Positions 7,649-17,622 of a stretch of 32,868 nucleotides of DNA are shown one piece after another; the stretch's first letter is position 1; the number at the start of each line of letters is the position of its first letter. Below the pieces are notes generated by a model, which did no database searches, was not told where the DNA came from, and saw nothing but the letters and a program-made list of their open reading frames with translations. Source of the stretch: Armatimonadota bacterium (lineage in GTDB: Bacteria > Armatimonadota > Hebobacteria > Hebobacterales > Hebobacteraceae). The position numbers were made by a program, and so were the translations under genes. The DNA lies in contig WFSF01000010.1 of the NCBI GenBank assembly GCA_015486155.1, positions 1 to 32,868 of the forward strand. The letters run 5' to 3'.

Positions 7649-8749
7649 ATGGCGGAAAAAGTGAAAATCGGAATCATCGGAGTGGGGCAGATCGGCAAAC
7701 ACCACCTGAAAAACTACCGGGATCTTCCGGTGGAGGTGATGGCGCTGGCCGATGTCAATGAGGCGGAGGGGAAGCGGGTGGCCGAGGAGTACGGCATTCC
7801 CACCGTGCTGAAGGATTTCCGCAAGCTGCTGGAGATGGATAAGATCCAGGCGGTGGACGTGTGTCTCCACAACAATCTCCACGCGCCGGTGACCATCGCC
7901 GCGCTGGAGGCGGGAAAACACGTCTACTGCGAAAAGCCCATCGCCGGGGCCTATGTGGACGGCAAGGCGATGGTGGAGGCGGCCCGGCGGACGGGCCGGA
8001 TGTTGAGCATTCAGCTCTCCACCGTGTTCTCGGCGGAGACCCGGGCCGCGCAGCGCCTCATCGAGGAGGGGTATGTAGGCGATATCTACCTTGCCAAGTC
8101 TGTGGGGTATCGCCGCCGCGGGCGGCCGTATGTGGACGGATATGGAACCAGTTCCTTCGTGCAGAAGAGCATCGCGGCGGGGGGCGCCATGTTCGACATG
8201 GGCGTCTACCACATCGCACAGATACTCCACCTGCTCTCCAACCCGCAGGTGGAGACGGTGAGCGGGGCCACCCACCAGGCGATTGCGATGTACGAGGACC
8301 GCAGGGAGCGGGGGAAGTACGATGTGGAGGAGCTGGCCACGGGGTTCGTGCGGCTGGCCGGCGGCATCTCCTTCACCATCGAGGAGAGCTGGGCCCTCCA
8401 CATTGGAAAGGAGACCGGCAGCAAGCTGTTCGGCTCGCGGGGCGGCATCTGTCTCGACCCCTTCTCCTTCCACGCCACCATCGCGGACATGGAGATGGAC
8501 GCCACCTTCGACCTGAAACAGGCCGACTGGCGCTGGCACCAGTGCATCCCGGACACCGACGCCTACGACAGCCCGCAGAGCCACTGGGTGGCCGCATTGC
8601 AGGGGCGGGTGCCCCTCATTGACACGGCGGGGTTGGCGCTGGCGACCATGTTGATCAGCGAGGGGATCTATCTCTCGAACCGCCTGAAGAGGGAAGTGAC
8701 CCCCGCGGAGATAGAGGCCGAATCCAAATCCACGGCGATCGAGTTGTAA
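7649..8749 (+). CDS. Gfo/Idh/MocA-family NAD(P)-dependent dehydrogenase
   Basis: The 366-residue oxidoreductase uses NAD(P) to oxidise a sugar, inositol or a derivative. The N-terminal Rossmann fold starts VKIGIIGVGQIGKHHL (GxGxxG), and YCEKPIAGAYVDG carries the conserved EKP lysine. The C-terminal domain contains GGAMFDMGVYHIAQI, which matches the D-x-x-x-H catalytic pattern of the family. I chose ATG at 7649 because AGGAG lies 5 bases upstream; an in-frame GTG at 7631 would add six residues without a good ribosome site. It is divergent from the SIS-HAD-PfkB genes and likely belongs to the same catabolic module. A perfect 15-bp hairpin follows its stop, so it is probably transcribed alone. 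The substrate is unknown. Confidence 0.92.
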   Translation: MAEKVKIGIIGVGQIGKHHLKNYRDLPVEVMALADVNEAEGKRVAEEYGIPTVLKDFRKLLEMDKIQAVDVCLHNNLHAPVTIAALEAGKHVYCEKPIAGAYVDGKAMVEAARRTGRMLSIQLSTVFSAETRAAQRLIEEGYVGDIYLAKSVGYRRRGRPYVDGYGTSSFVQKSIAAGGAMFDMGVYHIAQILHLLSNPQVETVSGATHQAIAMYEDRRERGKYDVEELATGFVRLAGGISFTIEESWALHIGKETGSKLFGSRGGICLDPFSFHATIADMEMDATFDLKQADWRWHQCIPDTDAYDSPQSHWVAALQGRVPLIDTAGLALATMLISEGIYLSNRLKREVTPAEIEAESKSTAIEL

Positions 8750-8757
8750 GGGTGATC

Positions 8758-8797
8758 GCGAGCGCGGGCGGCGCGCCGCCCGCGCTCGCTTGTCACT
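8758..8797 (+). terminator. Strong hairpin terminator after Gfo/Idh gene
   Basis: Arms at 8758-8772 and 8775-8789 are perfectly complementary over 15 bases and very GC-rich, starting 9 bases after the stop codon. The tail (TTGTCACTCATT) is only moderately T-rich, so termination may be imperfect. The -35 hexamer of the next promoter begins in the base after the right arm. Confidence 0.6.
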
Positions 8798-8818
8798 CAT
8801 TCGGCCCGGTGTTATAAT
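8790..8818 (+). promoter_or_regulatory. Near-consensus sigma-70 promoter for the ABC ATPase gene
   Basis: TTGTCA (-35, five of six consensus) lies at 8790-8795 and TATAAT (-10, perfect) at 8813-8818, with exactly 17 bases between. Transcription should start near 8825, giving a leader of about 80 bases before the GTG at 8905. This is the best plus-strand promoter in the window. Confidence 0.8.
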
Positions 8819-8904
8819 CCGGCCCGGCCCGGCAGAGGGGCCCGTCCGGGCTGAGCGGCCGCCCGCGGGCCGTGCGAAGCGGCAGAGGATGGAGTAAAGG
8901 GACA

Positions 8905-10011
8905 GTGGCTCAAGTCGTCTTTCGCAACTTGACCAAGCGATTCAAGAACGTGGTCGCTCTGGACGACGTCACGCTCACCGTCCAGGATGCCGAGTTCCTG
9001 GTGCTGGTGGGGCCCTCCGGGTGCGGCAAGACCACTGCCCTGCGCTGTCTCGCGGGACTGGAGGAGCCGACCTCCGGAGAGATCTACATCGGCGACCGCC
9101 TGGTGAACGACGTCTCCCCCAAGGACCGCGACATCGCCATGGTGTTCCAGAACTACGCCCTCTACCCGCACATGAACGTGTATGACAACATGGCCTTCGG
9201 GCTGAAGTTGCGCAAACTCCGCCGCCAGGAGATCGACCGCAGGGTGAAGGAGGCGGCGGCCATGCTGGGGCTGGAGAACCTGCTGGGCCGCAAGCCGCGG
9301 GAACTCTCGGGGGGCCAGCGGCAGCGGGTGGCCCTGGCGCGCGCCATAGTGCGCGAGCCCAAGGTGTTCCTGATGGACGAACCGCTCTCAAACCTGGACG
9401 CCAAGCTGCGCGTCCAGACGCGGGCCGAGCTGATCAAGCTCCACCGGAAACTGGGCATCACGACGGTCTACGTGACCCACGACCAGACCGAGGCGATGAC
9501 CATGGGGGACCGGATCGCGGTGATGAACAACGGCCGCATCCAGCAGGTGGACCGTCCGCTCAATCTGTTCAATTCGCCGGCCAATCTGTTCGTCGCGGGC
9601 TTCATCGGCAGCCCGGCCATGAACTTCATTCACAGCCGTATCGAGGAGCGAGACGGGCGGGTGGTGGTGAACGCCGACCCGCTGGTGTTGGAACTGCCGG
9701 AGGCAAAGGCGGAGAGGGTGAAGGGCAGGACGGGGCAGCCGGTGATCCTGGGCGTGCGGCCGGACGACATCTACGACCGCGCCCTGAACCCGCCGGTTCC
9801 GGTGACTGAGGGCAGCCGGGCGACCATGATGGTGGACGTCACCGAGCCCATGGGGTCCACGGTCTACGTCTACCTGACCGCGGGTGAGCATTCGCTGGTG
9901 GCGGACCTGGACGCGGAGACCCGCGCCCGGGACGGGCAGCCGTTGGAGGTGGTCTTCGACATGGACAAGGTTCACCTGTTCGACCCGGAGACAGAGCTGG
10001 CGCTCACCTGA
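8905..10011 (+). CDS. Sugar ABC transporter ATP-binding protein, UgpC/MsmX type
   Basis: The 368-residue ATPase energises carbohydrate importers of the CUT1 class from the cytoplasmic side. It has Walker A GPSGCGKTT (36-44), signature LSGGQRQRVALARA, Walker B VFLMDEPLSNLDAKLR with the D-loop, and the H-loop VTHDQTEAMTMGDR. A C-terminal MalK-like OB domain of about 130 residues follows. The GTG at 8905 is preferred because the protein then begins AQVVFRNLTKRF as relatives do, and an AAAGG ribosome site lies just upstream. There is no permease or binding-protein gene next to it; it is flanked by a hairpin before and a terminator after and has its own strong promoter. That fits a shared ATPase serving several distant importers. 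Confidence 0.95.
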   Translation: MAQVVFRNLTKRFKNVVALDDVTLTVQDAEFLVLVGPSGCGKTTALRCLAGLEEPTSGEIYIGDRLVNDVSPKDRDIAMVFQNYALYPHMNVYDNMAFGLKLRKLRRQEIDRRVKEAAAMLGLENLLGRKPRELSGGQRQRVALARAIVREPKVFLMDEPLSNLDAKLRVQTRAELIKLHRKLGITTVYVTHDQTEAMTMGDRIAVMNNGRIQQVDRPLNLFNSPANLFVAGFIGSPAMNFIHSRIEERDGRVVVNADPLVLELPEAKAERVKGRTGQPVILGVRPDDIYDRALNPPVPVTEGSRATMMVDVTEPMGSTVYVYLTAGEHSLVADLDAETRARDGQPLEVVFDMDKVHLFDPETELALT

Positions 10012-10046
10012 ATCTGGAGGGGAAACGAACAACTTCGGCGTGGAAG

Positions 10047-10080
10047 GGCGAGGGGCCGGGCGTCCCTCGCCGTAGTTTTA
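10047..10080 (+). terminator. Rho-independent terminator after ABC ATPase gene
   Basis: GGCGAGGG (10047-10054) pairs with CCCTCGCC (10064-10071), leaving a nine-base loop. It is followed by GTAGTTTTA, a short T run, and lies about 36 bases after the stop codon. Confidence 0.75.
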
Positions 10081-10106
10081 CATGTGCTTGGTCCGCGCAC
10101 TATACT
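10077..10106 (+). promoter_or_regulatory. Possible promoter of the GH42-like gene
   Basis: TTTACA at 10077-10082 and TATACT at 10101-10106 are each five of six matches to consensus with an 18-base spacer, just after the terminator. A second option with TATAGC at 10111-10116 is weaker. Either would give a short leader before the ATG at 10150. Confidence 0.45.
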
Positions 10107-10149
10107 AAACTATAGCGATGATGGGGCGGAACACCAGGAGGGTGTGCCG

Positions 10150-12561
10150 ATGAAGAGGCTGATAGGCTGGCTGGTGGTCGGCGTGGTATTGGCTGCGGCA
10201 GGCACCTGTGCGGCCGCCGAGAATGCTGCTCCTCCCCCTCCGCCGGTCAAGGTGCGCCGGGACGCGAATTTCCTGCGCATCGACGGCCGGCCGGCCCTGT
10301 TGCTCTGGGCCCAGGGGCTCACGGATGCAGATGAATTGGATCTGTACCGACAGACCGGCCTCAACACGCTCTATGTACGCGTTGTGGACGGTTCCCCGGA
10401 GGAGCTGGAGGCGGTCTCTGCATTGATGTCGGCGGCGGAGGAGCAGGGTCTCTACATCGTGGCCTCGCTCGCCCCCTCGGCGATCAGAGACGAGGCGGGA
10501 GAGACGCTTCCGGTCGACCCGGACGACGACCGATATCGCCGGGCGGTGGAGGAATTCGCCACCCGTGCGGCGGAAGCACTTTCCGCGCATCCCCGCCTGA
10601 TCGCCTGGCTGGTGGAGGCGGTGCCGCCCAACCGGATTGCCTGGGGGGACGCGGGATTCCGCTCGTTCCTCGAGGAGGGATATCCATCGCTGGCCGCGCT
10701 CAATCGCTCCTGGGGATCGAATCTTGCGAGTTGGGATGCGATCACCGCGGCCGCGGCCCGCGATGTCGACTCCACATTCCCCTGGGGTGTCGGGCGGGCG
10801 AGCGTGGACCTGGCCGCCTACCGGGAGCAGACCTTCGCCAGGGCGGTGTCCCTGTGGGCGACCGCCGTCAGGTCCGCCGACCCGGGGAGGCCGGTGCTGG
10901 CCTCCGCCCTCACCGACTATCGCTCCATCGCCAGCGTGACCTCGGATGTGGATGGGATGGTGCTCCACGTCTATCCCTCTCTGGCGGAGGCGGATTATGT
11001 GACTCACAACGTGCAGGCGGTGGACATCGCACGCCGCGGCAACCAGTTCGCCGCCGTCCAGACGCTGGACGTGTGGGCCGGCGATCCCGCCCAGGTGGAC
11101 GGCTGGGCCCGCCTCGCCCTGTTGCACGGCGCGGCCGGGGTGGCATTCACCGACTGGAAGAAAATCGCCGGCTCCAGCGCGCTGCAACACGTGATTCAGA
11201 CCCTGGCCCGGGATTACGGCGAAAGCGCCTCCTTCCCCCAGACGCCTCTGGCCAGGATAGCCGTGCTCTATACCCCGGTCGCGGGAGGCGCCGCCAGAAA
11301 CGGTCAGGGGCTCTACGGATATGTGGATGGACTGACCCCCAAGGAGCCGACCGGCTTGTTCGACATCGTGCGCACGGGAACGCGTTATGGTCTGCTGGAC
11401 GTGCTCACGCTGAGCGCGCTCAAGGAGACGGACCTCAACCGATATGGGGCCATTATCGCCCCCGCCGCCTTCTATCTGCCGGACGACTCCCAGGTGGCGC
11501 TGCAGAACTTCGTCCTCCGGGGAGGGGTTCTGGTGGTGGACAGGGGCGCCGGCATGTATCAGGCCCAGGGCAGCGTCTATTCCATGCCGCCGCTGCTCCG
11601 GGATCTCCTGGGGCTGCGCCATGCGGATTTGAGCTCTCCCACCCTGGAGAAGGTGACCAGCACCCAGGACACGACCGGACAGCAGGGCAGCCCAGGCGAG
11701 TCCGGCCTGAATCCAGTCAACCCCATCGAGCGGGGCCTGGAGAGCTCCCAGGCATTGCAGGAGTTGGCCAGCATTCTCGAGGATGTGTTGGCGAAGAAGC
11801 AAGTCACCACGCATTTCGGCGAGCAGTTCGCCGTCGGGCAGGGCCCCAACCTGCGGGTCCGGGAGTTCGGGAAGGGCCTCGCCGTCTACGTGCCGATGTT
11901 TCTCTATCAGGAATGGGGAGCGAATGATCCCGCGTTCGTGAAATTTCACCAGGAGATATTGAAGCGCCGCGCCGATATTGAGGTGGTGTTTCCGAATAAA
12001 TTGTGGCCCAATGTCTCGGTTGCGGTGTACCGGGGATGGCCGATCGGGGTGTCGGCCGCGGGCACCGCGGTGAGCGTGGACGCCTTCGACGCCGAGAACC
12101 AGGCCTACTTGATTCCGGGCGGCGCGATGAGATTCGCGAATCCGGCGGACGACGACCGCACCGAGCTGTTGTTCCCTCCGGCCACCCTCGCTCTCGCCCG
12201 CCCCGTGCCCATTTACCTCCGGCCGCGCGCGCCGGGCGCGGTGGTGGCGGCCTCCGTGACGCGCTATGACGCGGATGGGATCGAGATCGCCCTCTCCGGC
12301 GCGGGGGCCCAGGCCAACGTGAAGGGCGGCGTGGTTCGGATCAGCGGGGGGGTGTCCGTCCCCGTCGAGATCGAGATCAAAGGCGGCCTCTATCCGGTGG
12401 CCGCCGGAAGCATACACCATCTGACGGTGACCGTCGGGCGGAGAAACCGCCCGTTGATAGACCGGGACATCATGCCCAGCGCCGATACGGGTTCCCTAGT
12501 GTTCACCGTGGGCGCGCAGCCCGCCCGCATCGTGGTGGAGCCGGTCCCGGAGCAGGAGTGA
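10150..12561 (+). CDS. Secreted GH42-like (beta-galactosidase-fold) protein, probably non-catalytic
   Basis: The 803-residue protein has a signal peptide (MKRLIGWLVVGVVLAAAGTC, cleavage probably after the AAA at 21-23). A TIM-barrel region at about 38-355 resembles GH42 beta-galactosidases: RLIAWLVEAVPP, FLEEGYPSLAALNRSWGSN and LLHGAAGVAFTDW match family segments. A Rossmann-like region like the GH42 trimerisation domain follows (about 370-510), then beta-rich C-terminal parts. The positions expected to hold the acid/base and nucleophile glutamates appear to be Val158 and Gln304, so it may bind and not cleave glycans. Alignment by eye leaves doubt. ATG at 10150 has an AGGAGG site 8 bases upstream. 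gatC begins 10 bases after its stop, but it has no obvious functional tie to the Gat genes. Confidence 0.75.
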   Translation: MKRLIGWLVVGVVLAAAGTCAAAENAAPPPPPVKVRRDANFLRIDGRPALLLWAQGLTDADELDLYRQTGLNTLYVRVVDGSPEELEAVSALMSAAEEQGLYIVASLAPSAIRDEAGETLPVDPDDDRYRRAVEEFATRAAEALSAHPRLIAWLVEAVPPNRIAWGDAGFRSFLEEGYPSLAALNRSWGSNLASWDAITAAAARDVDSTFPWGVGRASVDLAAYREQTFARAVSLWATAVRSADPGRPVLASALTDYRSIASVTSDVDGMVLHVYPSLAEADYVTHNVQAVDIARRGNQFAAVQTLDVWAGDPAQVDGWARLALLHGAAGVAFTDWKKIAGSSALQHVIQTLARDYGESASFPQTPLARIAVLYTPVAGGAARNGQGLYGYVDGLTPKEPTGLFDIVRTGTRYGLLDVLTLSALKETDLNRYGAIIAPAAFYLPDDSQVALQNFVLRGGVLVVDRGAGMYQAQGSVYSMPPLLRDLLGLRHADLSSPTLEKVTSTQDTTGQQGSPGESGLNPVNPIERGLESSQALQELASILEDVLAKKQVTTHFGEQFAVGQGPNLRVREFGKGLAVYVPMFLYQEWGANDPAFVKFHQEILKRRADIEVVFPNKLWPNVSVAVYRGWPIGVSAAGTAVSVDAFDAENQAYLIPGGAMRFANPADDDRTELLFPPATLALARPVPIYLRPRAPGAVVAASVTRYDADGIEIALSGAGAQANVKGGVVRISGGVSVPVEIEIKGGLYPVAAGSIHHLTVTVGRRNRPLIDRDIMPSADTGSLVFTVGAQPARIVVEPVPEQE

Positions 12562-12571
12562 GAGACGCACG

Positions 12572-12855
12572 ATGAAGCTTACGCCAGAACAAGTCGAACA
12601 CGTGGCCCTGCTGGGCCGCATCAAGCTGACGGAGGAGGAGCGAGAGCTGTTCACGACCCAGCTCAACTCCATCATCTCCCACTTCGAGCAGCTGCAGCAG
12701 CTGGACACCTCCGGGGTGCCGCCCATGTCCCATGCGGTGCCGGTATCGGATGTATTCCGGGAGGATGAGCCGGGAGAGTCGCTCTCCACCGAAGAGGCGC
12801 TCCAGAATGCCCCTGAGCAGGCGCGCGACTGCTTCCAGGTGCCGAGGGTGATAGA

Positions 12856-12859
<4 letters not shown>
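12572..12859 (+). CDS. gatC: Asp-tRNA(Asn)/Glu-tRNA(Gln) amidotransferase subunit C
   Basis: The 95-residue GatC clamps GatA and GatB together in the complex that converts Glu-tRNA(Gln) or Asp-tRNA(Asn) to the amide form. It opens [20 protein letters not shown], the conserved N-terminal helix. It has the usual [20 protein letters not shown] segment and the loop [19 protein letters not shown], and ends with the GDCF-like tail ([11 protein letters not shown]). Length is normal. Its stop overlaps the gatA GTG start by 4 bases (GTGA), so stoichiometric coupled translation is likely. It starts 10 bases after the GH42-like gene and may be read through from it. Confidence 0.96.
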
Positions 12860-14378
<1,519 letters not shown>

Positions 14379-14382
<4 letters not shown>

Positions 14383-15704
14383 AGATGTCAGAAACCAAGC
14401 AAAGCGCGCTGCTTCAGGTGGCGCTTGATTTTATCGAGTTGGACCGCGCCCTACAGGTGGCGGAAGAAGCCGCGGCCGGAGGCGCCGACATTCTAGAGGC
14501 GGGCACCCCTCTCATCAAGAGCGTGGGGCTGGAGGCCGTGCGCGCCCTGCGCGCCCGTTTCCCCGGCTTGCGCGTCGCCGCGGACATGAAGGTCATGGAC
14601 GCGGGCCGCATCGAGGTGGAGTCCGCGGCCAAGGCGGGGGCCCACCTGGTGCACGTGCTGGCGGCCGCTCCGGACGCCACCATCGCGGAGGCGGTGGAGG
14701 CCGCGCGGGAGTACGGCGCGGAGATCGTAGCGGACCTGCTGGGAACGGCCGCTCCAAAGGAGCGGGCCCTGCGGGCGGCCGAACTGGGCGCCGATTATAT
14801 AGGGGTCCATATCGCGATAGACCAGCAGATGCAGGAGGCGGGCGGCGGGGAGGCGCGCGCGCTGGAGCTGCTGCGCCAGATCGCGGGGGAGGTGCAGGTG
14901 CCGGTGTGTGTGGCGGGGGGAATCCATTCCGCGAACGCCGCGCGGGTGGTCGAGTCTGGAGCGGCGGTGGTGATCGTGGGGGGAGCCATCTCCAAGGCCA
15001 CCGATGCCCGCAAGGCGACCGCAGAGATCAAGCGCGCCATCACCGAGGGGGTGAGCATCTCCACCACGCTCTTCCGGCGGGTCGGGGAGGACGAGATCAG
15101 GGAGATACTGAAGCTCATCTCCACCGCCAACCTATCGGACGCCATGCACCGGAGGGGGGTGCTCCACGGGATTCGGCCCATCGGCGAGGGGATGAAACTG
15201 GTGGGACCGGCCTTCACCGTGCGGACCGCCCCCGGCGATTACGCCAAGCCGGTGGAGGCGATCGACCGGGCCCGGCCGGGGGACGTCATCGTGGTGGACG
15301 CCGGCGGCGTTCCGCCGGCCGTCTGGGGGGAGATGGCCTCCCGGAGCTCCCTCAACCGCAAGATAGCCGGGCTGGTGGTGGACGGGGCGGTGAGGGACAG
15401 CGCCGATATCCGCGGGCTCAAATTTCCCGCCTTCACCCGCCACGTATGCCCCAACGCGGGCGAGCCCCGCGGGCTGGGGGAGATAGGGGTTCCCATCACC
15501 ATTGCGGGCGAGGTGGTGGAGCCGGGCGACTGGCTGCTGGGGGACGACGACGGCGTGGTGCGCATCCCGCGGGACCGCGCGGTGGAGTGGGCGAACCGGG
15601 GGATGGAGGTATACGAGAGAGAGACCCGCATCCGGGAGGAAATCCTCCGCGGCGACACCTACGGCCGTCTCGCCGAGCTGGAGAAGTGGGAGAAACCGCG
15701 GTGA
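14379..15704 (+). CDS. 3-hexulose-6-phosphate synthase fused to RraA-like domain
   Basis: The 441-residue fusion has an N-terminal HPS TIM barrel (about 8-215) with ALDF (D17), ILEAGTPL (E40), the ADMKVMD metal/substrate motif (D69, K71, D74) and [15 protein letters not shown] condenses formaldehyde with ribulose 5-phosphate, or works in reverse to supply ribulose 5-phosphate. The C-terminal RraA-like domain (about 245-425) has [18 protein letters not shown] and [12 protein letters not shown]. RraA-like folds include aldolases/decarboxylases and RNase E inhibitors, so its role is open. The same fusion is known in archaea. The start is either ATG at 14379 (ATGA overlap with gatA) or ATG at 14385, which has the better-spaced GGAAGGA site. 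No separate 6-phospho-3-hexuloisomerase gene is seen. Confidence 0.9.
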
Positions 15705-15720
15705 GGATGCGGAGGCTTTC

Positions 15721-16701
15721 ATGCGCATCGCGGTGATCGGACCGGGCGCGATGGGCTGTCTGCTGGCCGCCCTGTTGAGCAAGGGAGGACACGAGGTCTG
15801 GCTGGTGGACAGGCGCCCGGAGAGGGCGCGCGTGCTGGACCGGAGGGGCGTGTTGGTCTCCGAGGCGGGCGACGAGGGCAGGGACACGAGGTTGCGCGTT
15901 CCGGTGCACGCCACCGCGGACCCGGGCCGGGTGGGTGAGGTCGAGTTGGTGATCGTGGCCGTCAAGTCCCGCGACACCGCGGAGGCGGGGAGCGCGGCCG
16001 GGCGGATGGCCGGTCTGAAGACCTCCATCCTCACCCTTCAGAACGGCCTGGGTAACCTGGAGACGCTCCAAGATGCCCTGGGCGGAGATCGAGTCCTGGC
16101 CGGAGTCACCTCCCAGGGGGCCACCAGCATCGGTCCGGGCGAGGTGATTCACGCGGGCTCCGGCCCCACGGTGGTCGGAGAGGCGAGCGGGGAGGCAAGC
16201 GCGCGCGCCCGCACCATCGCGGAGATCTTTTCCGCGGCCGGCATACCCACTGAAGTGACCGATGACATCGAATCCGCGCGGTGGGGGAAACTGGTGGTGA
16301 ACGCGGGCCTGAACGCGGTGGCGGCGCTGGCCCGGGTTCCCAATGGGGCGTTGGTGACTTCCGAGAACCTGCAATCGGCGATGAGGGAGGCGGTTCAGGA
16401 GGCCGTGAGGGTGGCGGAGGCGAAGGGCATCACGCTTCCAGAGGAGGACATGGCCGCGTGGAGCAAGGAGATTTGCCGCCGCACGGATAAGAATATCAAC
16501 TCGATGCTCCAAGATCTGCTCCGCGGGCGCCCCACGGAGATAGATGCCATCAACGGAGCAGTGGTGCGAGAAGGGCGCGCGCTGGGCGTTCCAACCCCTG
16601 TCAACCAACTCCTGGCGTGGCTCGTCAGGGGGATAGAGGAAACCTCCGATCGACGCGTGCCGCCGCCCGGCAGCGCCGGGCGGAAGGCGACCGCGGCGTG
16701 A
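15721..16701 (+). CDS. panE: Ketopantoate reductase family (PanE/ApbA) NADPH-dependent 2-oxoacid reductase
   Basis: The 326-residue enzyme is expected to reduce 2-dehydropantoate, or a related branched 2-keto acid, with NADPH. It begins MRIAVIGPGAMGCLLAALLS, a Rossmann nucleotide fold with GxGxxG. VIVAVKSRDT and LTLQNGLGNLE follow. The C-terminal helical domain has SARWGKLVVNAGLNAVAAL (the conserved lysine and asparagines) and PTEIDAINGAVVREG (the substrate-binding glutamate). ATG at 15721 has a CGGAGG ribosome site; the frame stays open upstream inside the RraA domain but without family similarity. It begins 16 bases after the HPS-RraA stop, so co-transcription is likely. Many family members act on other substrates, so a true pantothenate role is not proven. 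Confidence 0.87.
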   Translation: MRIAVIGPGAMGCLLAALLSKGGHEVWLVDRRPERARVLDRRGVLVSEAGDEGRDTRLRVPVHATADPGRVGEVELVIVAVKSRDTAEAGSAAGRMAGLKTSILTLQNGLGNLETLQDALGGDRVLAGVTSQGATSIGPGEVIHAGSGPTVVGEASGEASARARTIAEIFSAAGIPTEVTDDIESARWGKLVVNAGLNAVAALARVPNGALVTSENLQSAMREAVQEAVRVAEAKGITLPEEDMAAWSKEICRRTDKNINSMLQDLLRGRPTEIDAINGAVVREGRALGVPTPVNQLLAWLVRGIEETSDRRVPPPGSAGRKATAA

Positions 16702-16774
16702 CCGGAGCCGCGGGAGAAGACGACGCGGCCGGGCGGCGCGAGGCGCCGCACATCGAACTGCGAGGAAGAATCTC

Positions 16775-17572
16775 ATGATCATCGTCGGGGAGAAGATCAA
16801 CGGCAGCTCCAAACGGGTGCGCGAGGCGATCCTGGCCAGGGACGAGGAATTCATCCGGGGACTGGCGCGGCGGCAGGCGGAGGCCGGCGCGGATTATCTG
16901 GATGTGAACGCGGGGACGGGACCGGAGCGCGATGCCGATGACATGGTCTGGCTGGTGAAGACGGTGCAGAGCGAGGTGGAGATGCCCCTGTGCATCGATT
17001 CTCCCAACCCGCAAGCGCTGGAGGCCGGGCTGGAGGTCCACCAGGGGCGCGCCCTGGTCAACTCGGCCACCGCGGAGAGCGCCCGGATGGATCTCGTCAT
17101 CGGGACCGCCCGCAAACACGATGCCCGCCTGGTGGCGCTCACCCTGGACGAGGGGGGGATGCCCTCCGGGGCCGAGGAAAGGGTGGAAATCGCGAAGCGG
17201 CTGGCTGACGCGGCCGCGGGGGCGGGGATGGCGCGGGACGATCTCTTCATAGATCCCCTGGTGCGCGCGGTGGGCGTCGAATACGAGCAGGGGGCCGCGG
17301 TGCTGGAGGCCGTCGCGAAGATCCGCGAATCCCTTCCGGAGGCGCACATCATCTGCGGGCTCAGCAACATCTCCTTCCAGATGCCGGTGCGGAGCCTGTT
17401 GAACCGCACTTTTCTCGCGATGGCGATGGCGCGGGGTCTGGATGCGGCAATCCTGGATCCCCTAGACGCCGGCCTGATGGCCACCATATACGCGGCTGAG
17501 ACGCTCGCGGGCAGGGACGAGATGTGCATGGGATACCTCAAGGCCTACAGGGCCGGCAAGTTGGAGCAGTGA
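16775..17572 (+). CDS. acsE: Methyltetrahydrofolate:corrinoid methyltransferase, AcsE-like
   Basis: The 265-residue pterin-binding TIM barrel resembles the acetogen AcsE/MeTr enzyme, which moves the methyl group of methyl-tetrahydrofolate to a corrinoid protein. It starts MIIVGEKINGSSKRVREAI. Pterin-binding residues known for the Moorella enzyme align at the same numbers: D75 (CIDSPN), N96 (VNSATAE) and D160 (LFIDPL). GLSNISFQ (195-202) supplies the late conserved Asn. RTFLAMAMARGLDAAILDP closes the barrel. Length equals AcsE and is far shorter than MetH. No corrinoid protein, CO dehydrogenase or acetyl-CoA synthase gene is present here, so the methyl acceptor must be encoded elsewhere. A GAGGAAG ribosome site precedes the ATG. 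Confidence 0.88.
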   Translation: MIIVGEKINGSSKRVREAILARDEEFIRGLARRQAEAGADYLDVNAGTGPERDADDMVWLVKTVQSEVEMPLCIDSPNPQALEAGLEVHQGRALVNSATAESARMDLVIGTARKHDARLVALTLDEGGMPSGAEERVEIAKRLADAAAGAGMARDDLFIDPLVRAVGVEYEQGAAVLEAVAKIRESLPEAHIICGLSNISFQMPVRSLLNRTFLAMAMARGLDAAILDPLDAGLMATIYAAETLAGRDEMCMGYLKAYRAGKLEQ

Positions 17573-17622
17573 GGGGGAAATGACCGGAAGACGAGAAAAC
17601 CTATGTAGCAACAGGGACGCGG

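Noticed and set aside
7397-8800. Upstream in-frame extension of the SIS gene on the minus strand
   Set aside because: It lies opposite the Gfo/Idh gene, shows no family similarity, and a good ribosome site marks ATG 7396 as the start.
10105-12420. Long open frame on the minus strand opposite the GH42-like gene
   Set aside because: Composition is Arg/His/Gly-rich as expected of a GC-rich shadow frame; no domain or ribosome site, while the plus-strand product has a signal peptide and family segments.
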